From NCBI GenBank assembly GCA_003525885.1, contig DQIG01000117.1:1-16291 (forward strand): DNA of 16,291 nucleotides. Direction: 5' to 3'. This document shows positions 1-7,077 of this stretch, one piece after another. The translations under genes were made by a program, and so were the position numbers. Position 1 is the stretch's first letter. Each line of letters opens with the position of its first letter. The notes under the pieces were generated by a model. The model saw only the letters and a program-made list of their open reading frames with translations, did no database searches and had not been told where the DNA came from. The stretch is from Stenotrophomonas sp. (GTDB lineage: Bacteria; Pseudomonadota; Gammaproteobacteria; Xanthomonadales; Xanthomonadaceae).

Positions 1-68
1 CCGACCCCCCCGGCGCCGGGGGCGCTGGCAATGGCGACGATGGTGTCGGTACGGATCGCCTCGTTCAT
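1..68 (-). CDS. mnmE: tRNA uridine-5-carboxymethylaminomethyl modification GTPase MnmE, N-terminal fragment
   Basis: Only the first 22 codons and two further bases are in the window; the gene continues off the left edge. The peptide begins MNEAIRTDTIVAIASAPGAG, which I recognise as the start of MnmE (TrmE/ThdF): a short polar leader, then the conserved D-T-I-V-A-I-A-[ST]-x-x-G stretch of the N-terminal tetrahydrofolate-binding domain. MnmE with MnmG modifies the wobble uridine of certain tRNAs. The ATG lies 3 nt after the stop codon of the 890-aa lipoprotein gene. A GGAGA (minus strand, 84 to 80) lies inside the end of that upstream gene. Co-transcription and translational coupling are therefore likely. 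Position next to yidC-rnpA-rpmH is the common bacterial arrangement and supports the call. The GTPase domain cannot be seen here. Confidence 0.88.
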   Translation of the reverse strand, partial: MNEAIRTDTIVAIASAPGAGGV

Positions 69-71
69 GGC

Positions 72-2744
72 TCAGAGCTTCTCCAGCTGCGCGCGCGCCT
101 GGGCCGCGCCGCTGCCCTGCGGCTGCAACGCCAGGTAAGTCGTGTACGCCTGCCTGGCCTTGGCCTTGTCGCCTGCGTTGAAGTAGGCATCGCCCAGGTT
201 CAGATGGGCTACCGCGCGCGACGGGTCGATCTTCAGCGTGTTCTCCAGCCAGCGCGCCGCTTCCGCATAGCGCTGCTGGCGGTAGTAGACGAAGCCGAGG
301 TTGTTCGCAGCCTGGGCAAAGTCAGGGCGCAGCTTCAGCGCTTCGGCGAACTGCGCGGCCGCCTCGTCGTACTGCTTCTCGCGGTACAGCTGCAGGCCGC
401 GGTCGTTGGCCTTCTGCGCGCGCTGGCGATCCGACGCCGGGCCGGCAGTGGGCACCACCAGCTTGGCCTTGCCGCCCTGCAGGTCGGCCACGGTCACCGG
501 TGCCTGGCTGCCCTTGCCCTCGCTGGCAGCATCCACCTTGTTGTTCAGTGCAATCGCATCGGCGGTCAGCTGGCGCGTATCGGCGTTGAGGAATTCCTGG
601 CTGTCCGGCACCTGGAACACGAACTCGCCGCCCTGCGAACCGGGCAGGCTGCCGAACGCCGGGGTCTGGTGCGAGACCGCCGATACGGCCGGCGCCACGT
701 AGGCAGCCAGTTCGGTGCCGGTGATCAGGCCGTCGCCGTTGAGGTCACCCTTGCCGGCCAGCGCCTGCAGCAGCACCCAGGTGAACACCGAGTGGCCGTT
801 CGGGCCGGCATCGGCCACCTGCTGGTCGGCACCACCAGCGGTCAGCATCTGCCGCGCGCTGCGACGCGCGTTCTCGCGCAGGAACGACGATGACGACGGG
901 CCACCGCGGGTCAGGCCGAGGCCGCTGTAGCAGGCATCCATCACGAACATCACATGCTTGGCCTGCATGCTTTCGGCGATGTTCTGGATATCGGTCATCG
1001 CAATCGCGTCGGTGGCGAATTCCTTCGGGTCCGAATCAACCGGGATGATGTAGCCGAGGTCACGCCCGGAGGCGAGCTGGCGGGTGGCGCCATGGCCGGC
1101 GAAGAACACGAACACACGGTCGTTCTTTCCAGTGCGGTCGTCGGCCAGGCGGTCGTGGAAGGCGGCCAGGATGTTGTTGCGGGTGGCCTGCTCGTTCTTC
1201 AGCACGATCACCTGCGAAGACGGGAAGCCGAACTGCCCGGTCAGGGTATCGGCCACCGCCTGCGCGTCGTGGCTGGCGTACTCCAGCTTCGGCCACTTGG
1301 CGTAGTTGTCGATGCCGACCACGATCGCCCACGACTTCTCGTAGCCGGTGGTGACGGTGGCGGCTCCGGCATCACCCTTGCGCGCACGGGCGACGGTGAA
1401 ATCGCGGCCGTTCCAGCCGGCGAACTGGTAACCATCTGCGATCAGACGATCGAGGATCTGCGGCAGCGCCTTCACTGCGCGGTCGTGGATGTCATGGAAC
1501 AGGATGATACCGCGCTGTTCCTTGTTCACCTGGTCGAGCACGCGCTGCACGATCGACTCCGGCACCGGGTCAGCCCAGTCCATCGAATCGATGTTCCACA
1601 TGATCGACTTCAGGCCGGCTTCGTTGAGCAGCTGCAGGCCTTCAGCGTTGCGCGCGCCATACGGGAAGCGGAACAGGGGCGCGCGCTTGCTGTCGACATC
1701 CTTCAGCAGCGTGTCGGTGTCCAGCACCTGCTGGCGCAGCGCGTCGCCGGTGGTGCGCGACAGCTGGGCGTGGGTCAGGCTGTGGTTGCCGACCGCATAG
1801 CCCTCTTCCATCAGGTTGCGGCTGATCTTCGCCATCGGGCCGAGGCTGACCTTGCCGTCGGCCTCGACCTTGCCCAGGTTGCGGCCGACTTCGAAGAACA
1901 CGCCCGGCACGTCGTAGCGCTTGAGGATGGCCACCACTTCATCGGTGTAGGCCTTGTGCGGACCGTCGTCGAAAGTCAGCACCACGGTCTTGGCCGGCAG
2001 GTCGCGGCCGAAGATCTCACGGTCGCTGTCCTTCATCGACATCGGATACGGCTCGATCACGCCATAGTCGCGCAGGATCGCTTCGCGGCTGTAGTCCTTG
2101 TGCAGGTGGGCGATGTAGTCGTCCCATTTCTCACGCTTCAGTTCGATGGCGCGGGTGCGCTCGAAACGGCTGAAGATGCGGGTCAGTTCCTGGTTGTAGT
2201 TGCGTTCGATCTCATCGAGCGCTTCCAGGTCCTCACCGATGCGCTGGTGCAGTTTCACCGCCGGCAGCGAGGAGTCGGTACCGACCCGCTCATGCAGATC
2301 ACGCAGCACTTCGCGGAAGGCCAAGCGGTCGGCGTCGAACAGTTCCGGCGCCGACTCGATGTAGTCCAGCACGGTGCCGAGGGTGGCGAAGCGCTGTGCG
2401 CTGGAACCACGCAGCAGGGTGTCGAACTGCGCGGCGATGGCCGTGCGCTGTTCCAGGCCATCATGGAACAGCTGCTGGCCCACACGCGTGGAGGTGCCGC
2501 GGTCAGCGACCGACTGCTGCTCCTCGTCGGCCAGCAACACGATGATCCGGCGATAGCCGTCGAGCTGCTTCTGCAGCGCCACCAGCAACGGCGCTGCGGC
2601 GGGATCGGCGGCGGCCGCGGCCTGCGCGCTCGGCTGGGTGACCGTGGTCGCCGGCGCCTTCGCGTCCTTGTCGCCGCAGCCAGCAACAACCAGCGTCAAC
2701 AACAGCGAGGGCAGGAACAGGCGGAACGACGACGCACGCGGCAT
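72..2744 (-). CDS. Multidomain lipoprotein: NodB polysaccharide deacetylase + caspase-like (C14) peptidase + TPR
   Basis: 890 aa. Residues 1-23 form a lipoprotein signal peptide (Arg near the start, hydrophobic core, lipobox VAGC, Cys23). Residue +2 is Gly, so there is no inner-membrane Asp+2 signal. About 50-245 is a charged helical region of no family I know. About 250-450 is a NodB carbohydrate esterase 4 domain: TFDDGP at 257-262, HSLTH at 321-325 (His321/His325 as metal ligands), RFPYG at 359-363, FHD at 416-418. About 470-660 is a caspase/metacaspase-type domain, with catalytic His551 in FFAGHG and Cys605 in DACYSG. An EF-hand-like loop follows at 667-678. Three TPRs occupy about 775-877. 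It probably corresponds to 'orf900' of the Xanthomonas oriC locus. I infer a periplasm-facing, membrane-anchored enzyme acting on glycan and protein. No substrate can be named. Both catalytic centres look intact. Confidence 0.9.
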   Translation of the reverse strand: MPRASSFRLFLPSLLLTLVVAGCGDKDAKAPATTVTQPSAQAAAAADPAAAPLLVALQKQLDGYRRIIVLLADEEQQSVADRGTSTRVGQQLFHDGLEQRTAIAAQFDTLLRGSSAQRFATLGTVLDYIESAPELFDADRLAFREVLRDLHERVGTDSSLPAVKLHQRIGEDLEALDEIERNYNQELTRIFSRFERTRAIELKREKWDDYIAHLHKDYSREAILRDYGVIEPYPMSMKDSDREIFGRDLPAKTVVLTFDDGPHKAYTDEVVAILKRYDVPGVFFEVGRNLGKVEADGKVSLGPMAKISRNLMEEGYAVGNHSLTHAQLSRTTGDALRQQVLDTDTLLKDVDSKRAPLFRFPYGARNAEGLQLLNEAGLKSIMWNIDSMDWADPVPESIVQRVLDQVNKEQRGIILFHDIHDRAVKALPQILDRLIADGYQFAGWNGRDFTVARARKGDAGAATVTTGYEKSWAIVVGIDNYAKWPKLEYASHDAQAVADTLTGQFGFPSSQVIVLKNEQATRNNILAAFHDRLADDRTGKNDRVFVFFAGHGATRQLASGRDLGYIIPVDSDPKEFATDAIAMTDIQNIAESMQAKHVMFVMDACYSGLGLTRGGPSSSSFLRENARRSARQMLTAGGADQQVADAGPNGHSVFTWVLLQALAGKGDLNGDGLITGTELAAYVAPAVSAVSHQTPAFGSLPGSQGGEFVFQVPDSQEFLNADTRQLTADAIALNNKVDAASEGKGSQAPVTVADLQGGKAKLVVPTAGPASDRQRAQKANDRGLQLYREKQYDEAAAQFAEALKLRPDFAQAANNLGFVYYRQQRYAEAARWLENTLKIDPSRAVAHLNLGDAYFNAGDKAKARQAYTTYLALQPQGSGAAQARAQLEKL

Positions 2745-2780
2745 GGTGGACTCGAAGGTGGGAGGAACGATGTGCAGGCG

Positions 2781-2786
2781 ATTCTA
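2781..2786 (-). promoter_or_regulatory. Candidate -10 element for the 890-aa lipoprotein gene
   Basis: Reading the minus strand, TAGAAT occurs 36 nt before the ATG and differs from the consensus by one base. The same hexamer is used as the rpmH -10. No good -35 is visible: the expected position falls inside the yidC terminator stem. The leader is pyrimidine-rich with no clear Shine-Dalgarno, so expression may be weak or depend on read-through. Confidence 0.3.
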
Positions 2787-2798
2787 ACGCCGCATGCG

Positions 2799-2824
2799 AA
2801 AAGCCCGCCTTGCGGCGGGCTTTT
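2799..2824 (-). terminator. Rho-independent terminator after yidC
   Basis: A perfect 11-bp inverted repeat (2799-2809 with 2814-2824) has GCCCGCC/GGCGGGC at its core and A4/T4 at its ends, around a 4-nt loop. It lies downstream of yidC and upstream of the 890-aa ORF, both on the minus strand, so it should end the rpmH-rnpA-yidC transcript. The symmetrical A/T flanks would let it work in either direction. Confidence 0.85.
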
Positions 2825-2830
2825 GCTGGG

Positions 2831-2857
2831 GTCAGCCGGCCAGTGGCCGGCTCTACC
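2831..2857 (-). repeat. SMAG-type (GTAG) REP hairpin repeat
   Basis: On the minus strand the element begins GGTAGAGCC and folds into a perfect 9-bp stem (2834-2842 with 2844-2852) around a single central base, ending GCTGACC. A GTAG head next to a tight GC-rich hairpin is the hallmark of the SMAG repetitive extragenic palindromes of Stenotrophomonas maltophilia. It starts 2 nt after the yidC stop codon and lies 6 nt from the terminator stem. Such 3'-end positions are typical of REP elements, which can protect an mRNA end. It is a single copy here, so the identification rests on its form. Confidence 0.75.
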
Positions 2858-2859
2858 GA

Positions 2860-4575
2860 TTACTTCTTCTTGACCGGGGCCGGAGCGGTGGTGGCCGGGA
2901 CCGGCTCGCCGCCATGGCGCTTGGTCATCCACCACTGCTGCAGCAGGCCCAGGCCGCCGTTGACCACCCAGTACAGGACCAGGCCGGACGGCATGAAGGC
3001 CATCATCACGCCGAACACCAGCGGCATGAACTGCATCATCTTCTGCTGCATCGGGTCCATGCCCGGTGCCGGGGTCAGCTTCTGGGTGAACCACATCACT
3101 GCCACGTTGATGACCGGCAGGATGAAGTACGGGTCGCGTGCAGTCAGGTCCTGGATCCAGCCGAACCAAGGCGCCTGGCGCAGTTCGACCGATTCCACCA
3201 GCACCCAGTACAGGGCGAAGAAGATCGGCATCTGGATGAGGATCGGCAGGCAGCCGCCCATCGGATTGATCTTTTCCTTCTTGTACAGCTCCATCATCGC
3301 GGTCTGGAACTTCTGGCGGTCGTCGCCATAGCGTTCCTTCAGCTGCGCGATGCGCGGCTGGAAGCGACGCATCTTGGCGCCGCTCTTGTACTGGGTCGCC
3401 GACAGCGGGTACAGCACCAGCTTCAGCAGCACCACCAGGCCGACGATCGCCCAGCCCCAGTTGCCGACCAGCTTGTGCACCTGGTTCAGCACCCAGAACA
3501 GGCCCTGGCCGATCACCGCCATCATCGAGAAGCGGCTGTAGTCGACCACGCGGTCCAGGCCCGGCACGTCTTCCTTGGCGATCAGGTTGACCAGCTTCGG
3601 GCCGACCCACAGGCGGGCCTCGGTGCTGGTGGACTGGCCGGGGGCCACGGTGAAGGCCGGGCCACGCGCTTCGATCAGGTCACGACCGGCTACCTGCGAG
3701 AGCACGTAGTGCGCGGTCTGGTCCTTCTGCGGGATCCAGGCGGTGAAGAAGTGGTGCTGCAGCATCGCCAGCCAGCCGCCGGTGATGTTCTGGTTCAGCG
3801 CGCCGTCGTCCAGGTAATCCTTGAACGCACGACGCTGGTACTTCTTGTCGTTGTCGTACCAGGTGGCGCCGTTGAAGCTGAACGAATCCGGGTTGGTCAT
3901 GCTCCGCGACAGGATGGTCGGGGTGCGGTCCAGGGTGCGGTAGACGTAGCCGTTCCACGGCGCGGCGCCGGCATTGCTGACTTCGTCCTTGAAGCGCACG
4001 GCGTACTCGTTGCGCGAGACGGTCAGGGTGCGCTTGATGGTCACGCCGTTGTCGGCGGTCCACACGAACGGGATCTGCAGTTCGTTCTGGCCCTTGGCCA
4101 GCACGAAGTCCTTGGTGTCACCGACCAGCTTGAAGCCATCAGCGCCGGGAACCGGGGTGTTCTTGTCTTCGCTGGCCCAGCCACTGATCGCGCTGTACGG
4201 ATGCGCGGGATCTTCGGTCAGCAGCCGAACCGGCGGGCTGCCTTCGTCCTTGGTCTGCGGGAACTGCAGCAGCTCGGCATCGAGCACGCGGCCGCCATCA
4301 AGCACCAGGCGCAGCACGTCGGTGGTGACGGTCACGCGCTGGCTGGCCGGGGTGGCACTGGCCTGGGCCGGCGCAGCGGCCTGGCCCGGGGCACCCGGGA
4401 CCTGTGCACTGGGAATGCTGCCCGGGGCAGCGCCCGGAACACTCTGTGCGGCAGCCGGGGCCGACGTGGTCGTCGGTGCCGGGGTCGGAGCAGCCTTTTC
4501 ACGGCTCCACTCCATCCACAGCAGCACGGCCACCATCAGCCAGGCAAAAATGAGGAATACGCGGGTCTGGTTCAT
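2860..4575 (-). CDS. yidC: Membrane protein insertase YidC
   Basis: 571 aa, close to the usual length in Gram-negative bacteria. TM1 is at about 5-21 ([17 protein letters not shown]). A Pro/Ala-rich linker covers about 28-78, followed by a large periplasmic P1 domain to about 345. The conserved insertase core runs from about 350 to 550. It includes KMRR at 401-404 (Arg403 matching the essential groove arginine, R366 in E. coli), the cytoplasmic hairpin with NPMGGCLP at 437-444, and the signatures SVELRQAP and PSGLVLYW. The C-terminus is a basic KKK tail. The protein inserts membrane proteins alone or with SecYEG. Its ATG shares one base with the rnpA stop (TGATG), so translation is probably coupled. 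A terminator and a SMAG repeat follow it. Confidence 0.98.
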   Translation of the reverse strand: MNQTRVFLIFAWLMVAVLLWMEWSREKAAPTPAPTTTSAPAAAQSVPGAAPGSIPSAQVPGAPGQAAAPAQASATPASQRVTVTTDVLRLVLDGGRVLDAELLQFPQTKDEGSPPVRLLTEDPAHPYSAISGWASEDKNTPVPGADGFKLVGDTKDFVLAKGQNELQIPFVWTADNGVTIKRTLTVSRNEYAVRFKDEVSNAGAAPWNGYVYRTLDRTPTILSRSMTNPDSFSFNGATWYDNDKKYQRRAFKDYLDDGALNQNITGGWLAMLQHHFFTAWIPQKDQTAHYVLSQVAGRDLIEARGPAFTVAPGQSTSTEARLWVGPKLVNLIAKEDVPGLDRVVDYSRFSMMAVIGQGLFWVLNQVHKLVGNWGWAIVGLVVLLKLVLYPLSATQYKSGAKMRRFQPRIAQLKERYGDDRQKFQTAMMELYKKEKINPMGGCLPILIQMPIFFALYWVLVESVELRQAPWFGWIQDLTARDPYFILPVINVAVMWFTQKLTPAPGMDPMQQKMMQFMPLVFGVMMAFMPSGLVLYWVVNGGLGLLQQWWMTKRHGGEPVPATTAPAPVKKK

Positions 4576-5069
4576 CAGCGGACAGGCTCGGCGGGGCCGG
4601 GACGCGATGCCGGCTCGGTCAAAGAAGGAGTTGCGATGCCATCAGGCGGCGGCATTGTGCCGTCCACGCCCGGCGCGGGCAATGCACGCAGGCGACGCAG
4701 CAGGCGCAGGAAGGCCTGGCGGATCTCGTCGTTGCTGGCGGAACGCGCAGCACTACGAGCCACGACGACAAAGTCGCCTGGCTGGATTTCGGTACGTGTC
4801 TGACGCAGGATGTCGCGCAGGACGCGCTTGATCCGGTTACGCCCAACGGCGTTCGGATCAACCTTGCGGGAAACCGCCAGACCCAGCCTGGCCGGCCGGT
4901 CAGCCGGCAGCCAGTGCAGGGTCATCAGCGGATCGGACACACGGCGGGCGCCGTTGAAGACCGTTGAGTATTCGGCACGCGTGCGAACCCGCGCAGAGCG
5001 AGGGAATCGCTTGCGCGGGTCTGCAGTATTCACTGTCGAAGGGATTGCGTCTGCCGCGAGGTGCGGCAT
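4575..5069 (-). CDS. rnpA: Ribonuclease P protein component
   Basis: 164 aa, longer than the roughly 115-125 aa typical of the family. The core is clear: [13 protein letters not shown] at 22-34, GLAVSRKV at 63-70, and the RNR signature [11 protein letters not shown] at 76-86, which binds the RNase P RNA. RnpA supports 5' maturation of pre-tRNAs. Extra sequence sits at both ends: a 20-residue N-terminal leader and a Pro-rich tail (about 131-164) that looks disordered. The next in-frame Met is residue 49, inside the core, so the ATG at 5069 is the only sensible start. It lies 5 nt after the rpmH stop with no obvious Shine-Dalgarno, which suggests coupling to rpmH. The stop overlaps the yidC start, and no yidD gene lies between them. 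Confidence 0.95.
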   Translation of the reverse strand: MPHLAADAIPSTVNTADPRKRFPRSARVRTRAEYSTVFNGARRVSDPLMTLHWLPADRPARLGLAVSRKVDPNAVGRNRIKRVLRDILRQTRTEIQPGDFVVVARSAARSASNDEIRQAFLRLLRRLRALPAPGVDGTMPPPDGIATPSLTEPASRPGPAEPVR

Positions 5070-5074
5070 GGCAA

Positions 5075-5215
5075 TCAGGCGCTCAGGACTTTGCGGCCCT
5101 TGGCGCGGCGACGCGACAGGATCTTGCGGCCGTCAGCGGTCTTCATACGGGCACGGAAGCCGTGGTCGCGCTTACGCTTGAGGTTGCTGGGCTGGTAGGT
5201 GCGCTTCGTGGCCAT
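5075..5215 (-). CDS. rpmH: Large ribosomal subunit protein bL34
   Basis: A 46-aa, very basic protein beginning [16 protein letters not shown] and ending [12 protein letters not shown]. This is the unmistakable L34 sequence, including the conserved HGFRARM at 18-24. It is a structural protein of the 50S subunit. The ATG at 5215 is preceded by GAGAGG (minus strand, 5227 to 5222) with 6 nt between, a good ribosome binding site. It is first in the minus-strand cluster rpmH-rnpA-yidC and is divergent from dnaA, the classic arrangement at bacterial origins. A strong sigma-70 promoter lies directly upstream. Confidence 0.98.
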   Translation of the reverse strand: MATKRTYQPSNLKRKRDHGFRARMKTADGRKILSRRRAKGRKVLSA

Positions 5216-5254
5216 TGGGGGCCTCTCGTATGAATGGGACGGAAAGAACCGGAA

Positions 5255-5284
5255 ATTCTAGAGAGGTACCCCGCCCCAAGTCAA
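5255..5284 (-). promoter_or_regulatory. rpmH-rnpA-yidC promoter (sigma-70 type)
   Basis: On the minus strand TTGACT (5284 to 5279) and TAGAAT (5260 to 5255) are separated by 18 nt. Each differs from the consensus hexamer by one base. Transcription would begin near 5248, giving a leader of about 33 nt with the GAGAGG ribosome binding site. This is the strongest promoter match in the window, fitting a ribosomal protein gene. Confidence 0.8.
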
Positions 5285-5324
5285 CCCCTGGCAGCTACGC
5301 GAATTCACTGGGCTGTGCAATAGC

Positions 5325-5333
5325 TGTGGATGT
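5325..5333 (-). promoter_or_regulatory. Degenerate DnaA box upstream of dnaA
   Basis: The minus strand reads ACATCCACA, two mismatches from TTATNCACA. It is 3 nt from the consensus box at 5337-5345 and in the same orientation, so the two could bind DnaA cooperatively. Confidence 0.4.
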
Positions 5334-5336
5334 TTT

Positions 5337-5345
5337 TGTGAATAA
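5337..5345 (-). promoter_or_regulatory. DnaA box upstream of dnaA
   Basis: The minus strand reads TTATTCACA, a full match to the consensus TTATNCACA. It lies between the rpmH promoter and dnaA, 125 nt before the dnaA ATG, a position suited to DnaA autoregulation. Confidence 0.7.
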
Positions 5346-5470
5346 GTAGGGGACAAGCATTCCGAAGGCGGACGCTCGGTGGTAGTCTGAGCCATCCATT
5401 TCCCCCCTTTCCGGCCTGTGTTTGGGCGCCTTGTCGCGTCCATGCCCCGGCCACCGGACGATTATTGCTG

Positions 5471-6802
5471 ATGGATGCTTGGTCCCGTAGTCTCGAGCGC
5501 CTCGAAGCGGAGTTCCCGCCGGAAGACGTTCATACCTGGTTGAAGCCGCTGCAGGCCGATCTGCGCGTGGACAGCCTGGTGCTGTATGCACCGAATGCCT
5601 TCATCGTCGACCAGGTCCGCGAGCTGTACCTGGCCCGGATCCGCGAACTGCTGGCTCATTTCGCCGGTTTCAGCGAGGTTTTTCTTGAAATCGGCTCGCG
5701 CCCGCGTCCCGTGGAGGCGCAGAACGCGCCGGTTTCCACGCCCTCGGCGCATGTTTCCAGTGAACCGCAGGTGCCCTTCGCCGGCAACCTGGACAATCAC
5801 TACACGTTCGCCAACTTCGTCGAAGGCCGCAGCAACCAGCTGGGCCTGGCCGCTGCATTCCAGGCAGCGCAGAAGCCGGGCGACCGCGCGCACAACCCGC
5901 TGCTGCTGTACGGAGGCACCGGCCTGGGCAAGACCCACCTGATGTTCGCCGCCGGCAACGCGATGCGCCAGGCCAATCCAGGTGCGAAAGTGCTGTACCT
6001 GCGTTCGGAACAGTTCTTCAGCGCGATGATCCGGGCCCTGCAGGAAAAAACCATGGATCAGTTCAAGCGCCAGTTCCAGCAGGTTGATGCGCTGCTGATC
6101 GATGACATCCAGTTCTTCGCCGGCAAGGACCGCACGCAGGAAGAGTTCTTCCACACGTTCAACGCGTTGTTCGATGGCAAGCAGCAGATCATCCTGACCT
6201 GCGACCGCTATCCGCGCGAAGTCGAAGGCCTGGAAGCGCGCCTGAAGTCGCGGCTTGCCTGGGGCCTGTCGGTCGCAATCGAACCGCCGGACTTCGAGAC
6301 CCGCGCCGCGATCGTGCTGGCCAAGGCACGCGAACGCGGTGCCGAGATTCCCGATGATGTTGCGTTCCTGATCGCCAAGAAGATGCGCTCCAACGTGCGC
6401 GACCTCGAGGGTGCGCTGAATACCCTGACCGCCCGCGCCAACTTCACCGGCCGCGCGATCACCACCGAATTCGCCCAGGAAACCCTGCGCGACCTGCTGC
6501 GCGCCCAGCAGCAGGCGATCAGCATTCCCAACATCCAGAAAACCGTTGCCGACTACTACGGCCTGCAGATCAAGGATCTGCTGTCGAAGCGTCGAACCCG
6601 TTCGCTGGCCCGCCCCCGCCAGGTCGCCATGGCCCTGACCAAGGAACTGACCGAGCACAGCCTGCCCGAGATCGGCGACGCCTTTGCCGGTCGCGATCAC
6701 ACCACGGTGCTGCACGCCTGCCGCCAGATCCGGACCCTGATGGAAACCGACGGCAAGCTCCGCGAGGACTGGGACAAGCTGATCCGGAAGCTGAGCGAAT
6801 GA
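5471..6802 (+). CDS. dnaA: Chromosomal replication initiator protein DnaA
   Basis: 443 aa from the ATG at 5471. A TTG 6 nt upstream is in frame, but the family start MDAW supports the ATG. Domain I is about 1-70 (WLKPL at 23-27), followed by a short variable domain II. Domain III is the AAA+ ATPase with Walker A GGTGLGKT (148-155), Walker B LLIDDIQF (208-215) and the RLKSRLAWG box (257-265). Domain IV is the DNA-binding domain with the DnaA signature ending in [12 protein letters not shown] (409-420). The protein binds DnaA boxes and unwinds oriC. The gap before dnaN (275 nt) is the probable origin, so dnaA points toward oriC. A short inverted repeat follows the stop codon. Confidence 0.99.
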   Translation: MDAWSRSLERLEAEFPPEDVHTWLKPLQADLRVDSLVLYAPNAFIVDQVRELYLARIRELLAHFAGFSEVFLEIGSRPRPVEAQNAPVSTPSAHVSSEPQVPFAGNLDNHYTFANFVEGRSNQLGLAAAFQAAQKPGDRAHNPLLLYGGTGLGKTHLMFAAGNAMRQANPGAKVLYLRSEQFFSAMIRALQEKTMDQFKRQFQQVDALLIDDIQFFAGKDRTQEEFFHTFNALFDGKQQIILTCDRYPREVEGLEARLKSRLAWGLSVAIEPPDFETRAAIVLAKARERGAEIPDDVAFLIAKKMRSNVRDLEGALNTLTARANFTGRAITTEFAQETLRDLLRAQQQAISIPNIQKTVADYYGLQIKDLLSKRRTRSLARPRQVAMALTKELTEHSLPEIGDAFAGRDHTTVLHACRQIRTLMETDGKLREDWDKLIRKLSE

Positions 6803-6813
6803 TGCACGGATGC

Positions 6814-6829
6814 CGATGAGGCGTCATCG
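6814..6829 (+). terminator. Possible dnaA 3' hairpin
   Basis: CGATGA (6814-6819) and TCATCG (6824-6829) form a 6-bp stem around GGCG, 11 nt after the dnaA stop. No T-run follows, so it is at best a weak or Rho-assisted terminator, or an origin structure. Confidence 0.3.
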
Positions 6830-6870
6830 CACAAAACGGTGCAGAATCCGGTAGCAAGCGAGGGACACGT

Positions 6871-6879
6871 TGTGGATAA
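6871..6879 (-). promoter_or_regulatory. DnaA box in oriC
   Basis: The minus strand reads TTATCCACA, identical to the strongest E. coli DnaA boxes. It is in inverted orientation to the box at 6906-6914, with 26 nt between. Confidence 0.85.
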
Positions 6880-6905
6880 AAATGGCGTTTGAAATCCCGC
6901 CGGAT

Positions 6906-6914
6906 TTATCCACA
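6906..6914 (+). promoter_or_regulatory. DnaA box in oriC
   Basis: The plus strand reads TTATCCACA, a perfect box. It points toward the GC palindrome at 6924-6936 and the AT-rich stretch beyond. Confidence 0.85.
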
Positions 6915-6971
6915 GCTTTCCCCACCCCCTGGGGGTCGGTAATACAGAGGGTTTCGAGGTCTGAAATCTCT

Positions 6972-6980
6972 TTATTTACA
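6972..6980 (+). promoter_or_regulatory. Weak DnaA box in the AT-rich part of oriC
   Basis: TTATTTACA differs from TTATNCACA at one position. It lies inside the AT-rich segment and inside a short TCTTT/AAAGA inverted repeat. Confidence 0.45.
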
Positions 6981-7077
6981 AAGACTTAGCGTTGTTTTCC
7001 AGCGATTCTGTCTCTACCAGCACCACCAAGCTTTTGATTTATTCCACATTTTTTAAAGCATAGGGGCACGGAACCAC

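Larger units (their letters stand above)
5216..5470. other. rpmH-dnaA divergent intergenic region
   Basis: 255 nt. The left part holds the rpmH leader and promoter; the middle holds a DnaA-box group (5325-5345); the right part is the dnaA leader. I could not identify a convincing dnaA promoter. DnaA boxes this close upstream of dnaA are commonly used for autoregulation. The ribosome binding site of dnaA is weak: CGGACG at 5456-5461, 9 nt before the ATG. Confidence 0.6.
6803..7077. other. oriC: Probable oriC (dnaA-dnaN intergenic region)
   Basis: 275 nt without a gene. It holds two perfect, oppositely oriented DnaA boxes (6871-6879 and 6906-6914) and one single-mismatch box (6972-6980). There is a GC palindrome (ACCCCCTGGGGGT, 6924-6936) and an AT-rich stretch from about 6957 to 7060 with runs such as TTTATTT and ATTTTTTAAA, suitable as an unwinding region. 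From memory, the 273-bp dnaA-dnaN gap of X. campestris pv. campestris 17 was shown to be the minimal autonomously replicating origin, with three DnaA boxes. The near-identical length and the same box count make this the best oriC candidate. The region also serves as the dnaN leader. Confidence 0.85.

Noticed and set aside
954..4803. Plus-strand open frames of 639 and 669 codons opposite the lipoprotein and yidC genes
   Set aside because: They are antisense shadows of genes with strong motifs, have low-complexity composition with no family signature, and run across the yidC terminator.
5465..5470. TTG start for dnaA two codons upstream
   Set aside because: The ATG at 5471 matches the family start MDAW; the TTG gains nothing.
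7031..7066. dnaN promoter (TTGATT at 7034 with AT-rich downstream sequence)
   Set aside because: No -10 at an acceptable spacing; AT-richness here is better explained by the origin.
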